In this document: positions 12,601-25,234 of the stretch, one piece after another
Layout: every line of letters begins with the position of its first letter
Position numbering within the stretch: position 1 is the stretch's first letter
Origin: Marsupella aquatica
Lineage: Eukaryota; Marchantiophyta
DNA length: 64,000 bases
Direction of reading: 5' to 3'
Assembly: GCA_973895155.1 (NCBI GenBank)
Contig: OZ316896.1
Location: 22,382,001 to 22,446,000, forward strand
Program-made: the position numbers and the translations under genes
Notes under the pieces: model-generated
What the model saw: only the letters and a program-made list of their open reading frames with translations
Databases searched by the model: none
Told to the model about the DNA's origin: nothing

Positions 12601-15600
12601 AAAACTTTCTGGATTCATTCTCTTGCAGGTCGAAAATAAGGGCTACACTGCATGATTCTTTGTGTCATGGTAATGACCTTTTTCATCATCACAGGTCGTG
12701 TCACTGCCGGATCATGAAAATTTGATTGCTTTTGCATCTACCCGTGATTACAACTTGCGCGTACTAGATCCACACCAGCTTTATCAACCTGGGCAGAGGT
12801 ACATCCTTCCTTCTAAAGGTTAAGTGATTGACTTCATTGTACTTTCCAATTCATTTAAGGTAATTCCGGTGTTTACCTCAACCACTTGATTTTTCGTCTG
12901 GAGGCAGTGATGGTCGGCAAAACTTTTTCTAGTGCAAGCTCGATATGGTTTTGTGTCTTCAATCCAATGTGAAGTTGTGCAAGCTGACTGCGGCTTACTG
13001 TTGATTTTGAGCAGGCTTACAGCAACTGTTCAGAATCTGCCCCAAGCATCCACAGGTGGCAGACTTCTACTCCTCCTTGTTAACACCAATGAGAACGTAG
13101 CACCGGAGAGAAAGAAGGCACGAAAGAACTTCAAATGTGATCCTGGCTCTGTAGTGGAAGGGGAGGTATATGTGGCTTCCACAGCTAAACTTACTCTGCC
13201 TTCTAGGTCGTGATTGTGCTGTTCTGCGGTATCTAGTTGTAGACTTGACTCTCTGTTGTTTCTTCATCGTCTGATCGGATTGGGGTGTGGAATCGTTAGG
13301 TTAGAGCTCTTATTGATGACCTGCTGGGCTTGTTTCTTCAGGTTATCTCTGTCGATTCTTCAACCCTGACGTTGGCTGTGGGGAGGAACTTTAAGGGTAC
13401 AATCCATATCACGGAGGTAAGACTTTCAGAAACCACACATCCAAGAGATTTACGTAAAGGTTGAAATGGATCAGCAGCAATTTTCTCGCGTTCGCTTCGA
13501 TTTTGAAACTGAACCCTGTTGTGGATGTTGCGAAAACACGAAGAGCAAAATGAAGGGTCAAATACAGTTCAGCAATATAATGTGTCCCACCAGTTCTCAT
13601 TAAAGTTTTAGCTGCCTAGCCCTTACCTTGAAGCTTGCTGTACTGGCTCCTTCTCCTAGGTCTGGGATGACTTTCAAGAAGGACATCCATTCAGTAGTTA
13701 TCAAGTTGGACAGACCGTGACAGCAAAGGTGTTGGCCAAAGTACGAGTTCCAAGAATCAAGGCAGGAAGTGGATATTTCCATCTTGAACTCTCTGTTCGC
13801 CCTTCCGAACTTGCAGGTTTTTAGCCATTCCTCCTATTAAATGACTGGTTACTCGTACAGTTGCCATCGTTGCTGCCTCATATATTTTTGTTCCAGGAAG
13901 ATGAATGCATAGTGCTGCAACGTTGGTCACCGCATTTGTCTACTACCATGAGAACCTGGATCTTCTCATTAGCAATACTCTTTGCCATTCTAACGTCTCA
14001 GATGTCTTGGCACAGTTGAAGATTATGTGGAGGCTGAGAAACCTGGTGGCCGCCCCTCGTTTGACACGGTTACAGTGGGGCAATTGGTCACAGCTTACGT
14101 ACAAGAAATCAGCGAAGAGAAAGCTTGGCTGCTCATTGGGCCCCATTTGCGGGGTCGTTTGTTTGTCCTGGATTCGTCGACCGACCCGTCAGAGCTTGCC
14201 CGGTTCAAAGATAGGTTTCAAGTTGGGAATGCTGTGCTCTGCCGTGTCTCCGGAAAGGACATGGGAAGAGGGACTTTAGATTTGTCTTTAAGAGATGTTC
14301 CGAATGGCGCAGAATTATCCAGCAGCTCCGATGGACAGATGCTTGACGGCAAGCATAGTGAGCCTCAGATGACGCTAAAGCCTGACATGATTCTGGGTGG
14401 AAGAGTAGCAAAGATATTTCCAGAGGCTGGTGGGCTCAGTGTGCAACTAGGCAGTAATTTGTTTGGGAGGGTCAATATCACCCATTTGTCTGACATTTGG
14501 AAGGATAACCCAGAGAAAGATTTTCGAGAGGGTCAATTCGTCCGATGCGTTGTATTAGAGGTGGGGACTTCCTTTGATGGAAAGCCACGGATAGACTTGT
14601 CGTTTAGGCCTTCTTTGGGAGGTCGTGGAAGTGAAAACTCGAAAAGCAGCCAAAACCTTACGTATGTGCTTCTTTAAGCATTTCCTTCTTATAGCAGACT
14701 GAAGATCTGTTTATGTGTGTTGTGAAGTTAAATTTGGCTTCCCTTTGCATCTTCCGCATGTTGTGGCTTCCGGAGAGTGACTTTCAAAAATAATTACCTT
14801 GACCCTCGTAAAATCGACCACTGATTTGTGTTTCTGTACCACTTGCAGGGGAGAGATAGCTGCATCAATAGAGACTTTGGAGGACCTGTCACTGGGTCTT
14901 TTAACACAGGTATTTTCTATTCTTTACAGGGGGAGAGTAGAAGGTTACAAATGAGTATTCTGTTATATCTATTCTGGTGTTTTGCTGAAGATTTGTATTT
15001 AATGTAGATGTAGATTGCTGTGTTGGGATTCATGATTATTCGAATGTGAGATTCTTCCAAACTGAGGTCTTGGTCTTGTTGGTTTCAGGGTTATGTGAAG
15101 AGTGTCTCCAAGAAGGGGTGCTTCGTAACGCTTTCCCGAACAGTGGATGCGAGAATTCTTCTTTCCGAGTTATCAGACACATTTGTGGCTGACCCAATTC
15201 AAAGTTTTCCACCCGGGAAGGTGGTGAAGGGCAGGTACTGGATGCAAAAGAAATCATCTATAAATCATGTCGTACAATTTTTTTCACTACTTCAGCTTAG
15301 AAACATCTAATTCTACCATCTTCTTACTTCGTTGTGGGTCACTGTGGTGCGATAGCTCTGTCCACTAGAAAGCTGACGACGTTTGTGATATAGATCAACT
15401 ACGCTCAAAAATATTTCTATAAATCCGAAGAATGGGGACCTAAGACTATTGAAAAGAATCTTCATAGAATTGTTCTCATTTTCAGTTAAGTCGTGATCTT
15501 GTCGCAAACAATGTGAGAGATTGGGAAGTTTGTGATTTGCAGACGTTCCCGTACAACGCAATTTCTAGCTGGACTTGCACTGTGCATCTTAGCTTTGAGG

Positions 15601-18600
15601 CATGTATTTGCTTATATCTTTGCTCTCATTTGCTTCAGAATAACAAGTCTTGAACCCCTTTCGAGACGCGTGGAGATGTCCTTAAAGACATCTGCCTCTC
15701 TCACTAAAAACCCAGGAAAGGGTAAGATTCTTAATGAAGTTCGCCTGGAAGATATTAACGTTGGAGATATACTCAATGGTCAAATCCGTCGAATTGAGAA
15801 CTTTGGCGTGTTCATCACGATTGAGAGCAGTAGCCTGGTAAGATGCTCACCCAACAACTTTTTTCCCCCTTACACTAGGTTAAGTATTTTCAGTATTTTG
15901 CTTTCAACGCCTGAAACGTCTTCACGTTGTAAATATTAATTGGCCTTATTTTCTTGTATGAAATCTAGGTTGGGATGTGCCATGTGTCTGAGCTTTCAGA
16001 CGGCTACGTAAAGAACATAGAGCAACACTTCAATGTTGGGCAGAATGTTCGAGCAAAGGTGGTCAAGGTAAATCCCCAATTGATATGTGGCAGTCGATTA
16101 ATGTGAGAAGCAACCCCGCCAAGTATTTGGCATTCTCAAAAACATCAAAAAATTAAAAGAGAAACGAAATAAGGTGAAAAGTTGAAAATCATTTCATGGA
16201 TGGGCATTTACCCTGTCTGCTTGCCATTTTCCGAGTAAGTCTAGAGCTGGAAACTGACTTCCGGAAAATGTTACTGGATAGGTCGACTTGGATAACAAGC
16301 GCGTTTCTTTGGGATTAAAAGAGTCGTATTTCCAAGATCTGAAAGAAACCAAGGAAGTTGATGAGTACGGATCTCAAGGCCCTTCAGATGCAGATGCCAG
16401 TGACGATGACGAGGATGATAGAACTCTGGGTCATAACGACGAGGATGATCCTAAGGATACCGTTGTCACAAAGATTGACGACTACGTCGATCAGGAAAAT
16501 GATGACCTCCATGTTCTGGTGGCTAAGAAGAAATCAGACACCACTAAACTATTAGACGAGGTACCTCCTTTACAAGTTGAGTTGGATCTAGATGAGAATG
16601 AACCTGAACCTAAAGAGACTGGGGATGGCGATGAAGATGACCTCGAGGTGGAAGAAGATGGCGATGCAACAGCCAAGGCAAGCCTACGTGCCAAGAAGCG
16701 CTTGAAAAAGCAGAGGTGCGGATGAATAGTACTGCTTTTGAACTTTCAGATGAGTGGTTTGTTTTCCTTTAGATTTGGAAACTTAGCCATTTATGTTGGC
16801 TTCACAAATTGTTACCTCAACCCATCTGTGAAGTCTCAACATTTTAACTTGTCTTCAGCACGTGTTTCGCGAAGCACTTTGCAAAATCCTTATTTTGGTT
16901 TAAGACCTTATAAGAATCCATACGGCTTGGAAACTCTCGTATTTAGTTTGCTGCTTGATATTTTACAGGGAAGCTGAAATCAGAGCTGCAGAAGAGAAGA
17001 GATTGCAACAGGAACAGGCACCTGAAACAGTTGATGAGTTTGAGCAGTTGGTACGAACATCCCCAGACAGTAGCTATGTGTGGATCAAATACATGGCATT
17101 CATGCTTTCTATGGCAGATGTTGACAAAGCTCGGGAAATTGCAGAGAGGTAACAATGATCTTTTAGTTTGAAGTCGTCTGTGTCATCACTTTTCAATCCT
17201 TTCTTTGACTCCAAATTGCTTGTGAGCTCCTGTAAAGTTTAGAAATAATCTTTTAGGTCTTTCCTTTCTTTGACTCCAAATTGCTTGTGAGCTCCTGTAA
17301 AGTTTAGAAATAATCTTTTAGGTCTTTCACTAGGAAGATTCGTTGACCCGGCTGATTTATCCTACTTTAGGTAGATAAGATATCATCTCAAAAATCAAAA
17401 TAAGAGTCAGACTAGCGTACTTCTCCAAAACCTCTTTCAGGCAATTCGATTGATAAACATTTATTCATGAGGTGAAAATCACCATTCACATATAGGGGAT
17501 ATCAGCAATCAAAAACCAGAGAATCGTAATCTTAAAATTGTAGATATTTCGAATTTGTTTTGACTGAACAAAGCTATGCCCATTTTGAATTGTCTCAAAA
17601 CTAAACCTTGGCCTGGATTTTACCAGGGCGCTGCAAATTATAAACTTCAGGGAGGAGGGGGAGAAGCTTAATATCTGGGTGGCATACTTGAATCTTGAGA
17701 ATGCATATGGCAATCCAAAGAAGGTAAAACGATGAACTCTTTCTGGGATGAATTGATCTTCCAGACTAGATGCTTGCTACTAGTTTCGGCAGCCTCCAGT
17801 TCTCTACATATCTCTTGAGAGATCCTGCCTATCCAAATGACGTATTTAAATTGTTCGGGAGGCCACCATGTAATCAGGCTGTTGGTTGGAGCATGCAGGA
17901 AGCGGTCTTGAAGGTCTTTCAGAAGGGCTTGCAGTACTGTGACCCAAAGAAGCTTTACCTGGCGTTACTTGGAATTTATGAGCGAACTGAACAGCATGAC
18001 ATGGTGGATGAGTTATTAAAGACATTGCTTCGCAAGTTTAAGTCATCAGCCAAGGTTTGATTTCCCACACTACTATTTATCGGTATTGACGGCAGTCATG
18101 TATGCGCAGTGTTGCCTGAGCTGAATACCCATATTGTGATTGTTCAGGTCTGGCTGAAAACAATCCAGAACCTACTGAAGAGGGGTCTAGAGGATGGAGC
18201 TCAAAAGAATTTTGAGCAGTCTCTTCTTAGCCTACCCCGGAGGAAACATGTGAAGGTTATAAGTCAAGTTGCAATCATGGAGTTCAAGGTTGGCTCACCA
18301 GAAAGGGCTCGCACCATTTTTGAGGGAGTTGTTCGAAATTACCCCAAAAGAACTGACCTCTGGAGTGTTTACTTGGACCAGGTGACCTCTTTGTTTGAAA
18401 TTTTGGAGCGGATGTTCGTGTGAGTCGTTGGAGTCTTCATGAATTCATTGTGTCCGGACACCCATATTCTGTTACAAGGAGGCTGACTTGTTTTACGCTG
18501 GTGTATTGCAGGAGATCCGCTTAGGAGATGTGAATGTAGTTCGGGCCTTGTTTGAGCGAGCTATATCATTGGAGCTTCCACCGAAAAAAATGAAGGTAAC

Positions 18601-19182
18601 TTTCTTTGTTGCAATCATGTTTTCCCACAAACTAGGGGAGGGACATTATGTGGTCCTTCTGGAAGTTCAGCAGTTTAAGGTAAACCTGTTAGAATGCCTT
18701 GGGCTTCATCATCTTGAGAGTGCTGTACCTTCCTTTAACTTCACACATTTCATGAATTTCATCAAATTGAACACATCTTTATGCAGCGTTACACAGTTCT
18801 GCAAAGAGGGACGTGTCTTTGTGTTGTGTAACTTGGATCATTCGTAAGATTTATCAGTAATGTTTGAAAGATTTTTACTTTCTCTCGAACTTCGTTAGTG
18901 TGCACAGTTTCAATTTTGGTTCTGTTTCATGAAAATTCCAGACACGGATAATCTTTGAGCGAAGTGAAAGACAAGTAAAGTAGTAAAGATGTGTAATATC
19001 GAACCTCGTTGTTCATTAGAATCTCTTAACGCACTGTCACTGTTCCTAATGTGATGAATCTGCTGAACTTTCAGTTTCTGTTCAAGAAATACCTGGACTT
19101 CGAGAATTCTCACGGAGACGACGAACGCGCCAAGTATGTCAAGAGTAAAGCCATGGAGTATGTGGAAGCTAAGCTCGCATAA
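3698..19182 (+). CDS. RRP5: RRP5/PDCD11 homologue, rRNA biogenesis factor (40 exons)
   Basis: RRP5 is a nucleolar RNA-binding protein of the SSU processome that is also needed for large-subunit precursors, through pre-rRNA cleavage at ITS1-proximal sites. The reconstructed protein is about 2,026 residues; family members I know are about 1,730-1,900. It starts [10 protein letters not shown], and a DFPRGG motif typical of the family N-terminus spans exon junction 1/2. About 15 S1-like repeats follow, then an aspartate/glutamate-rich linker and HAT repeats ending EYVEAKLA-stop. The ATG at 3698 was chosen because it opens a basic, nucleolar-type N-terminus in frame with DFPRGG. The frame ORF extends upstream with no better Met. 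Phases agree at every junction except exon 5/6, where the acceptor is uncertain. No other frameshift or stop was seen, so the gene appears intact. The upstream telo-boxes fit a ribosome-biogenesis regulon (inference). Confidence 0.94.
4643..16329 (+). other. RRP5: RRP5 S1-repeat region (about 15 S1-like domains)
   Basis: Residues about 131-1612. The recurring S1 (OB-fold) signature is G..V.G.V..., an internal F/Y-G or C-F core, a G..H.SE-like turn and a closing (I/L)SLSLK strand. Clear examples: [15 protein letters not shown] closing RFSLSLKHS (exons 19-21); [15 protein letters not shown] closing RRVEMSLK (exons 30-32); [15 protein letters not shown] with [10 protein letters not shown] closing KRVSLGLK (exons 32-34). 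The last two are the best conserved, while the N-terminal ones are degenerate, as is usual in the family. In RRP5 proteins the S1 array binds pre-rRNA. The count of 15 is mine, by eye. Confidence 0.8.
11702..12453 (+). other. RRP5 intron 23, unusually long, with an exon echo
   Basis: This 752-nt intron has an atypical donor (GTTCCTTC). It contains at 12289-12308 an exact 20-nt copy of exon 23 sequence (11625-11644, TGGATCTTACCCTCCGACCA). The surrounding bases do not match. No other feature was seen in it. Confidence 0.7.
16330..16715 (+). other. RRP5: RRP5 acidic linker
   Basis: Residues about 1613-1741, all within exon 34. The segment is rich in Asp and Glu (for example [29 protein letters not shown]) and ends in a basic patch, [10 protein letters not shown]. 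It has no S1 or HAT signature. A charged, probably disordered linker between the S1 array and the HAT domain is known in RRP5 homologues and separates two functional halves of the protein. Confidence 0.8.
16969..19182 (+). other. RRP5: RRP5 C-terminal HAT/TPR-like domain
   Basis: Residues about 1741-2026, exons 35-40. Helical half-a-TPR repeats show the W..Y..fE / A R.(I/V)FERA pattern: [85 protein letters not shown] and [20 protein letters not shown]. In yeast the corresponding part is needed for small-subunit rRNA processing. Introns fall between or within helices, all in frame. Confidence 0.9.
17197..17328 (+). repeat. 65-bp tandem duplication inside RRP5 intron 35
   Basis: Two essentially identical 65-bp units (17197-17261 and 17262-17326), each beginning TCCTTTCTTTGACTCC and ending near TTTTAGGTCT. 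The copies look identical by eye, so the event is recent or the unit has been homogenised. The flanking exons are unaffected. Confidence 0.9.
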
Positions 19183-21414
19183 TCAACCAATGGCTCGAAT
19201 TTGCACAAGGTACTACTGGCAAGGGAACATCGTACCAAGTGCCTACCTTCGTTTATTAGAGCATGTGTTCCCTTCTGGAGAGTACTCGAACTACTAAGGT
19301 GGCTCTCGATCGCTCAGTGATCATTTGAGATTTTCCCTGACAATTTTGGTCTCCGCCACTTGTGGCAAACCGTCATGTCTAGCAATAGCAAGTAAGCTAC
19401 AGCTTCCGATTTAATATTGGTGTGTTCCCACTCGGGAATTAGTGAGAGGTGAGGATAACGAGAGTGATGTCAACTGGTACCTGCATAGCTTGCCAGGTGG
19501 TTGACATTGAAACGAATGCTTTGTATGCAGCTTACTGACGATTACTGATATTTAGTGAAACAATACAAACGGATGCGTAAATTGTGCAGAATCCTGAAAT
19601 GTTTAAGGATAGCTAAAATTATGGGAGAACAACTGCAAACGCGTAGTACTTTTACTTTGATCTTTAGTTGGATGTGGCGGATTCTCATCAGTCAATTACA
19701 TGGTCGTGGGGACTTTTGTGGCATTGATCTTTCCCCAGGCATTCGATATGACCAAGAACCTCGTCGTGTATTCATATCATCCACTCTATACTACTTACCA
19801 GTTCCCTTCCCCTACGCCTTCCTTATTTCCTTCTGAGGATCTTCATCAATAAGGGCTATTACAGTGTCCTCCCACCTCAAATCTCCAAAGCCCTGACGAA
19901 TGGAACTGGAAGCTGTAACCATCATTTAAATCTCAGTGTTAGCTATGTGGCCTTGGACAGGAAGTGAGATCGTTGCTTATATGCCAATGGACCCCCCGAA
20001 ACCCAAATTTTGCTTTTGATGTCAAAACATTGTCACATGTTTATAGAGCTATTCATCAGATTAAAGAAGATTTTGTGGTGGTGGAAGATCACTGTGTGTG
20101 ACCAGACTCAAGCATACGAAATCAGAGGACTTAACTGAGGACTTAACCACTAATACAGTAACTTATGCAGCATCTTATTTCGTTTTGTGAAAACTGTTAA
20201 CATATTTGTCCCATTGGTCCCTTGGAAGAAGGGAAGGACTGCTATTTCTCAAGGTGGTTAGATTTTGCTATCGCCACTATGTGAGCAATCACTACATTTT
20301 GTTATTTTTCGCAACGAGAAAACTTTCTAATCCGGAAACTCATGACATTTTGTACTGTAAGTGCTTGATTTTGAAAAACTTTGGGAAATTGTTTTACCTC
20401 TATTTGGTTACCAAATAAGTTGGCACTCGATTGTTCATGTCTCCAGGTTTGTGCCCTTGGGCACCGTGATATATATTTCTTCATTCTGTGTCACTTGTTG
20501 TCAAAAGCAGTCCATTCAAAAGAGTGACTTGTCATCCTAGGTTAAGCAAGGTTGTGGATTGGTTCCTTTTAAAATGTTTTGGAAAAATTGCACAAAAAGA
20601 GTCACAACCTTTGCAGATAGGTCTAATACCATATGTTTTTACTCATATTGAGAAGAAACTCTGGGAACAAAACTTGGTTTCAAGTATCTTAATTTTAGTG
20701 TCATTTTTTTTCATGAAAACCCAACTTTCGGATTTCTTTTTGGGCTAGTGAGCATTTGGAGTCTTGCAGATACACTAGAATCTACCTCTTAAAAACAGCT
20801 ATACATTTGTAGAGGAGGACGGAGGTAATATATATACACCATGGGAGGCTAGCAACCCTGCTGCAAAGAGGTGCCCCAAAGACTTTTAAATTCACTGATG
20901 GACTGCTGTGACTCACAAGGAATCGGATTTGCCTGGCTAGCAGTACTTGCTGGCAATACTTGCTGGAAAAATCCCTGTTTACTCACATCTTACAACTTCA
21001 ATTTTTGTGCCTGCAATGGGGCTTAAACTGATACCTATGTGTCACCACTCATGTTAACTTTCACTGGGCTGGGCCTAATTGGTGGCCAGCTCTCTTCACA
21101 CTCTTATCCATGGGCAATATCTTGGGGCTTATCACTTGCCGCATCAATTTACAGCAGTGTTGGCCTTCATCTAGAATAAGAGGTCACCCCGAGGTGTATG
21201 CAAGACTGGAACTGTCTCTCGGCATTGGAGTGGGGGAGTAAGGGCCATAATGACAGATTGGCCACATGGAACCAGATTCAGGACAGGGGGTGGGTGATGT
21301 GGTGTGCGTTGGGAGTGGGGTAGACTGCCAGTGAGAATTTGGAGTTCCATTGATGAATTTGGAGGGCAGCAATCCCCCACCCCCACCACAATACTTGCAA
21401 AACAGACAAGCAAG
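19183..21414. other. RRP5 3' flank and intergenic DNA
   Basis: The RRP5 3' UTR must start here, but no clear polyadenylation signal could be singled out. The rest is AT-rich with short random frames on both strands. I see no gene, RNA gene or large repeat. Confidence 0.5.
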
Positions 21415-21480
21415 TGTGGAGGTGGGATTCAAATCTCTGATCTCCAGAGTGCTCGTAGGCTGTCAAGTCATTCAATCCCT
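21415..21480 (-). mobile_element. SINE-like fragment with a pol III B-box-like motif
   Basis: On the - strand this reads GACTTGACAGCCTACGAGCA, then CTCTGGAGATCAGAGATTTG and AATCCCACCTCC. AGATTTGAATCCC resembles the tRNA/SINE B box (GGTTCRANTCC). The GCCTACGAGC..CTCT..TTGAATCCC order recurs on the + strand at 26985-27040. A tRNA-derived SINE remnant is a reasonable inference; no A(n) tail or target duplication was identified. Confidence 0.35.
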
Positions 21481-24400
21481 TTCCTTGAGAAAGCCAGCTC
21501 AGAACCTTAAGTTGGGTATTTTGAAATGTCGTAAGTAGTCAAGGACTTGGTGAGAGTAGGGATGTCAAGGCTAGTGCTCTTAGAATGTCAAGTCATTATC
21601 CATACTCTCCCCAAGTCCCAACTACTTAGGGCATTTCCAAAACCCAAGTTAACCTCTACTTCACAGGGTTGTCGAGTAGTCAACCGCTCTGGATGGAAAG
21701 GTCACTTCTGAATATCTCAAGTAAGGGGAGGATGTCATTGGGACTTAGGGCCAACTCGCATGTGATAATGTGGCCCTTTGTGCTCCCAATACTTTCTGGA
21801 AAATGTAGCACTTCTATGATCAGACAATCTGACACAACTCTTGGTCTGCACTTCCCAACTAGGAGAGAGGTTATAACAAGTGTATAGTTTTTTCTGTTTT
21901 TCCCACAAGGCAAAGGTCGGGACCTGCAAGGGCCGGAAACTTTCTGGTCCTTGCCCTTGGGACACCACAAATTATGCCATCAGGCCTGGCACATGAGGGG
22001 GTTGTGCCAAAAAAGTCTTGTTCATTCACATCCTCACTCAACTCAAGTTAAGGGCTGTTTTCTGAAAGACACATGCGAGTTGGCCCTTAAGGCCATCAAG
22101 TACGCATCCATACTTAGCCAGTTGAGCCATACAAATGCAATTTCAATGCATGTAAAGCCTGCACTGACTGCAACAGTCCAATTAGATTTCACAAGGGCAA
22201 AATAATTTTTTAATCCCAAAATTTAGATAATTATTTATTTATTGCAGAAACCGAGATGGCACTACTGTCGTCAATTCCTTTTGAGGTTGTTTTTTTGTGT
22301 CAGCCAGGGACATGGTTGGACGTGAAGCTCTATCTTTCTTTTGCACTCATCAATCACACTTGGCCAATTCTACCCGCCCATGGTTTTTGTCTCTTTATGT
22401 CTCATGATGGCTTGCCAGGCAAGTTGCACTCCCCCTTGCCTTTTTGGCATTGCACTCTTTTGAATTCGGATAAATTCCAGCCTGTGTGGTTATCATAAGG
22501 TCCAAAAAAAGTTGCACTTCCTCCCCAACCAGAAGAGTGCTATGCTGCTGTTGGCAGCCGCTGCTGAATGAGGAAAGAGGTGTGGCCAAAACTGTCCCCC
22601 AAAATAGTGGTCAACCAACTGCCCGAGATCCAAGGGCTATTCTCGCATACTTAGAGGTCTTATTTATTGCCTTTTGTCTGGATTGATTGCTTCCTTCATT
22701 GGTTTGCTGAAAGTATTTCTGTCATCTGCCCAACATTGGCCCGGCAGCAGAAGCATATTCCCCTTCTGATTGTATCATTCGGGGACTGAAAGAGTATTGA
22801 TAGTTTATCAATTTATTATCAATTATAGTTTGGTTTTTTCTAGTTCTCAATGGTTTCTATTTCGAGGGAATGAAGCCATTGGCACTTTGCCAGGCAGGAG
22901 GGGAATACAGTGCCTCTCTCCGTCTATCCAGGGACTGTTCATACCACATGCTTCTTGGACCGTTGTGCAGCTAGAAACAAGTTTACAACAACCCATGAAA
23001 ATGAAAAATAATATGCAAAGCTAAGATGTGGGCCCTACCATAGCATACGTAGGTTTTTCACACATTCTCACCCTGATTTTTCGGAAACCCCAAATAATCA
23101 AGCCTGGTGGGTCCCCCATTGCAAGGCCAAAGACTTTGCCCTCTTTTAAGTGCTCTTTGTGCACATGGTTTGAAAAAGTGTAGGCATTTAAAACCATCCA
23201 AAACAATACTTTTAACGAAGAATTCACTTTTTAGCATCTATCAGGAAGATCTAAAGGTACCTCACATGGAGAGCAGACATTTTAAGCCACAGCTGCCACT
23301 ACAAAAGTGGCCCTTGCCCCTAATTGGCCACTGTTCATTTGCCTAGGTGAACAGAAGACCTACCCTTCAGGCTCTTCCAGTCACTTCCCATCATAGGACC
23401 CTCATACCCTAGAAACTTTTTGTGTTGAGTTCTTGAAAAGTATGACCTATATTTAGGTGTGTGTTTTGGTGGAATGTAGATGTTGGTGAGATCTACAGCT
23501 TGAGCTGCAGATATAACCTATGGTGGACTAATGAGAGATGACACTGATCCTTGCCATATTGCCTAAACTCTGAAATGCTATTTCATACACACAAGTGCAC
23601 TGTGTGAAACTAGTACTTCCAGTTACCCGTAGTACTGTCTATGCAAAGCTGTGGTTTAAACAAACTTCCGGCACCCCTAACTTGAACTTCACCCGTGGCG
23701 ATTTCAGTTATGAAGGTTGAGTTGAACTGGGCCATGTTATCACCCTCACTCCATGTCAAGTTTGCATCCAAAATCAATGAATCCGCATCTCATTCAAACC
23801 TTACGGAGTCCTATTCAATGTAAGGTATTACTTTCCAAAAAGAAAAAGATGGACAGGGATTTTCTTCATTCTCGTGAGGGATCTGCAGTATAGATTGCCC
23901 TCGTCTAGGGGGTGGCTCAAGCTTGAATCTAGAGAGGGATTTAGCAGATGTGGTGGGGAACTTCCCTTGATTCTTCATTGTAATGGTTAGGAACAGGTTC
24001 TATATCTCTCTCTAATAATCATAAATATTAAGGTATCATTGTTAGATTGCTCCTTCCATTGTCTAGATTTACATATTCTGGTCACTCGTTGCTCATCAAA
24101 ATTGTTACCTTAAATAGGTGCATGTTAGCCTAGAAAGGCCAGGTGATGAAGGGGGCCCTGTTTGTTAATTACCACACAAGAGTCAAGCATTTGCGATTGC
24201 GTTTGTGAGGATTGTCTACTTGTTTGTTGATCAAAGGGCTAGAGTATAGAGCAGTTCACGGCAAGCCCCTTTGGCTGAGTGGAGCAGATTTGAAGAGAGA
24301 GGGTCTTTCCTTTCACCCTCAGGTAAAACAAATAAACTTTTCCTCTATAGCAACAATGCCCAACAAGCACCTTTGGTACCATAGGATGGTGACATTTTGA

Positions 24401-25234
24401 TAATCCCATTGTAAGATTGAAACTAGGTGTTGATAAGTTTCTTGATTGTGCATGCTTGACGGGCTTCGGACACACTGTGCTCATGAGAAAACCTGGACTT
24501 GCTGCTTGCTGTGTTTAGTGCTGGTGAATGCAACAAGGACCAGTCATGATTTGCCAGGCCAATTCCCTGTCGCCCCTTGCTTTTCCCTGCACATGGACAG
24601 AAGAACTTACTTTTTTACTAGAACCTCACTTTGATCTAAATTGATCCCTTTAAGGTTTGTTTCATATTGGTCATTAATTGAGGATAACTTTGATTAGTGA
24701 GTGAATTGCACACATTGTTTCTTGTACATCAAGTGTCCTTCAATTATTTTTTCTAGCAAATATCAACGAAAGCTGTTAGGCGCCATTAGTGCAAAAGCTC
24801 CGGACAGTTATAGTTGGGCCTTGCATAATCACGGTGTAGGGAAGCAGCAAGGCCTGATGCCTGGTGCCCAATGCTACACAGGAGAAGCGAGAAGGAGAAT
24901 GAATAAGGGTTCCCCGTCTTTGTTTTCCGTTGTTTCATTCAGCAGTATTGAGACACCTCCCTAAACCATGACCACACAGGGCCCAACCACAATTAGCCCT
25001 TTACTATACAGATAGAGGATGGAAGGGAGGCAAAGGGGCGGCAGGTTCTGGTGGCCTCAAGGAGTCCCTTTCAAAACAAGGGGAGTCTTTTCCACTCCCG
25101 ACCCCCATCAATTATGCTTCTATTTAATGGACCCTAAGGTTACAAACATTAAACATTACGGACTACCAAATTCATGATCCATAAAATTGGACCATAACCT
25201 AGTAGTTAAGGTTACAGACATAACAAGTTATATA
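21481..25234. other. Intergenic DNA, no gene seen
   Basis: Short open frames only, none with a recognisable family signature. It includes one member of a dispersed repeat pair (23280-23550). No tRNA-like B box, rRNA or transposase motif was noticed. Confidence 0.5.
23280..23550 (+). repeat. Dispersed repeat pair A, copy 1 (partner 32310-32800)
   Basis: Shares ordered blocks with 32310-32800: AA(G/A)CCACAGCTGCCACTAC, CTGTTCATTTGCCT(A/T)GGTGA, CAGGCTCTTC(C/T), a TTTTGGTGGAA block, a GTGAGATCTAC/CCAAGATCTAC block and TGGTG(G/A)ACTAATGAGA. The copies are clearly diverged and have indels. They lie in the same orientation about 9 kb apart. No coding sequence is visible; the class is unknown. Confidence 0.6.

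Larger units (their letters stand above)
3698..19182 (+). other. RRP5: Exon map of the RRP5 gene
   Basis: Coding exons inferred from reading-frame continuity, GT-AG sites and family similarity: 3698-3872, 4183-4397, 4643-4864, 5002-5211, 5650-5743, 5818-5996 (start uncertain), 6118-6240, 6445-6516, 6634-6726, 6951-7064, 7271-7393, 7763-7948, 8060-8140, 8474-8610, 8771-8905, 9168-9328, 9446-9511, 9751-9854, 10135-10215, 10430-10504, 10839-10940, 11066-11234, 11553-11701, 12454-12537, 12695-12798, 13015-13165, 13342-13416, 13660-13816, 14016-14661, 14849-14909, 15089-15234, 15639-15837, 15969-16067, 16282-16715, 16969-17148, 17627-17723, 17899-18054, 18148-18381, 18512-18595, 19075-19182. They total 6,081 nt including the stop. 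Exon 29 (646 nt) is by far the longest and holds two whole S1 repeats. Exon 16 could extend by one G at its 3' end. UTR exons are not resolved. Confidence 0.85.

Noticed and set aside
13905-14279. 124-codon + frame overlapping RRP5 exon 29
   Set aside because: Out-of-frame shadow of the real exon, which encodes two S1 repeats in another frame.
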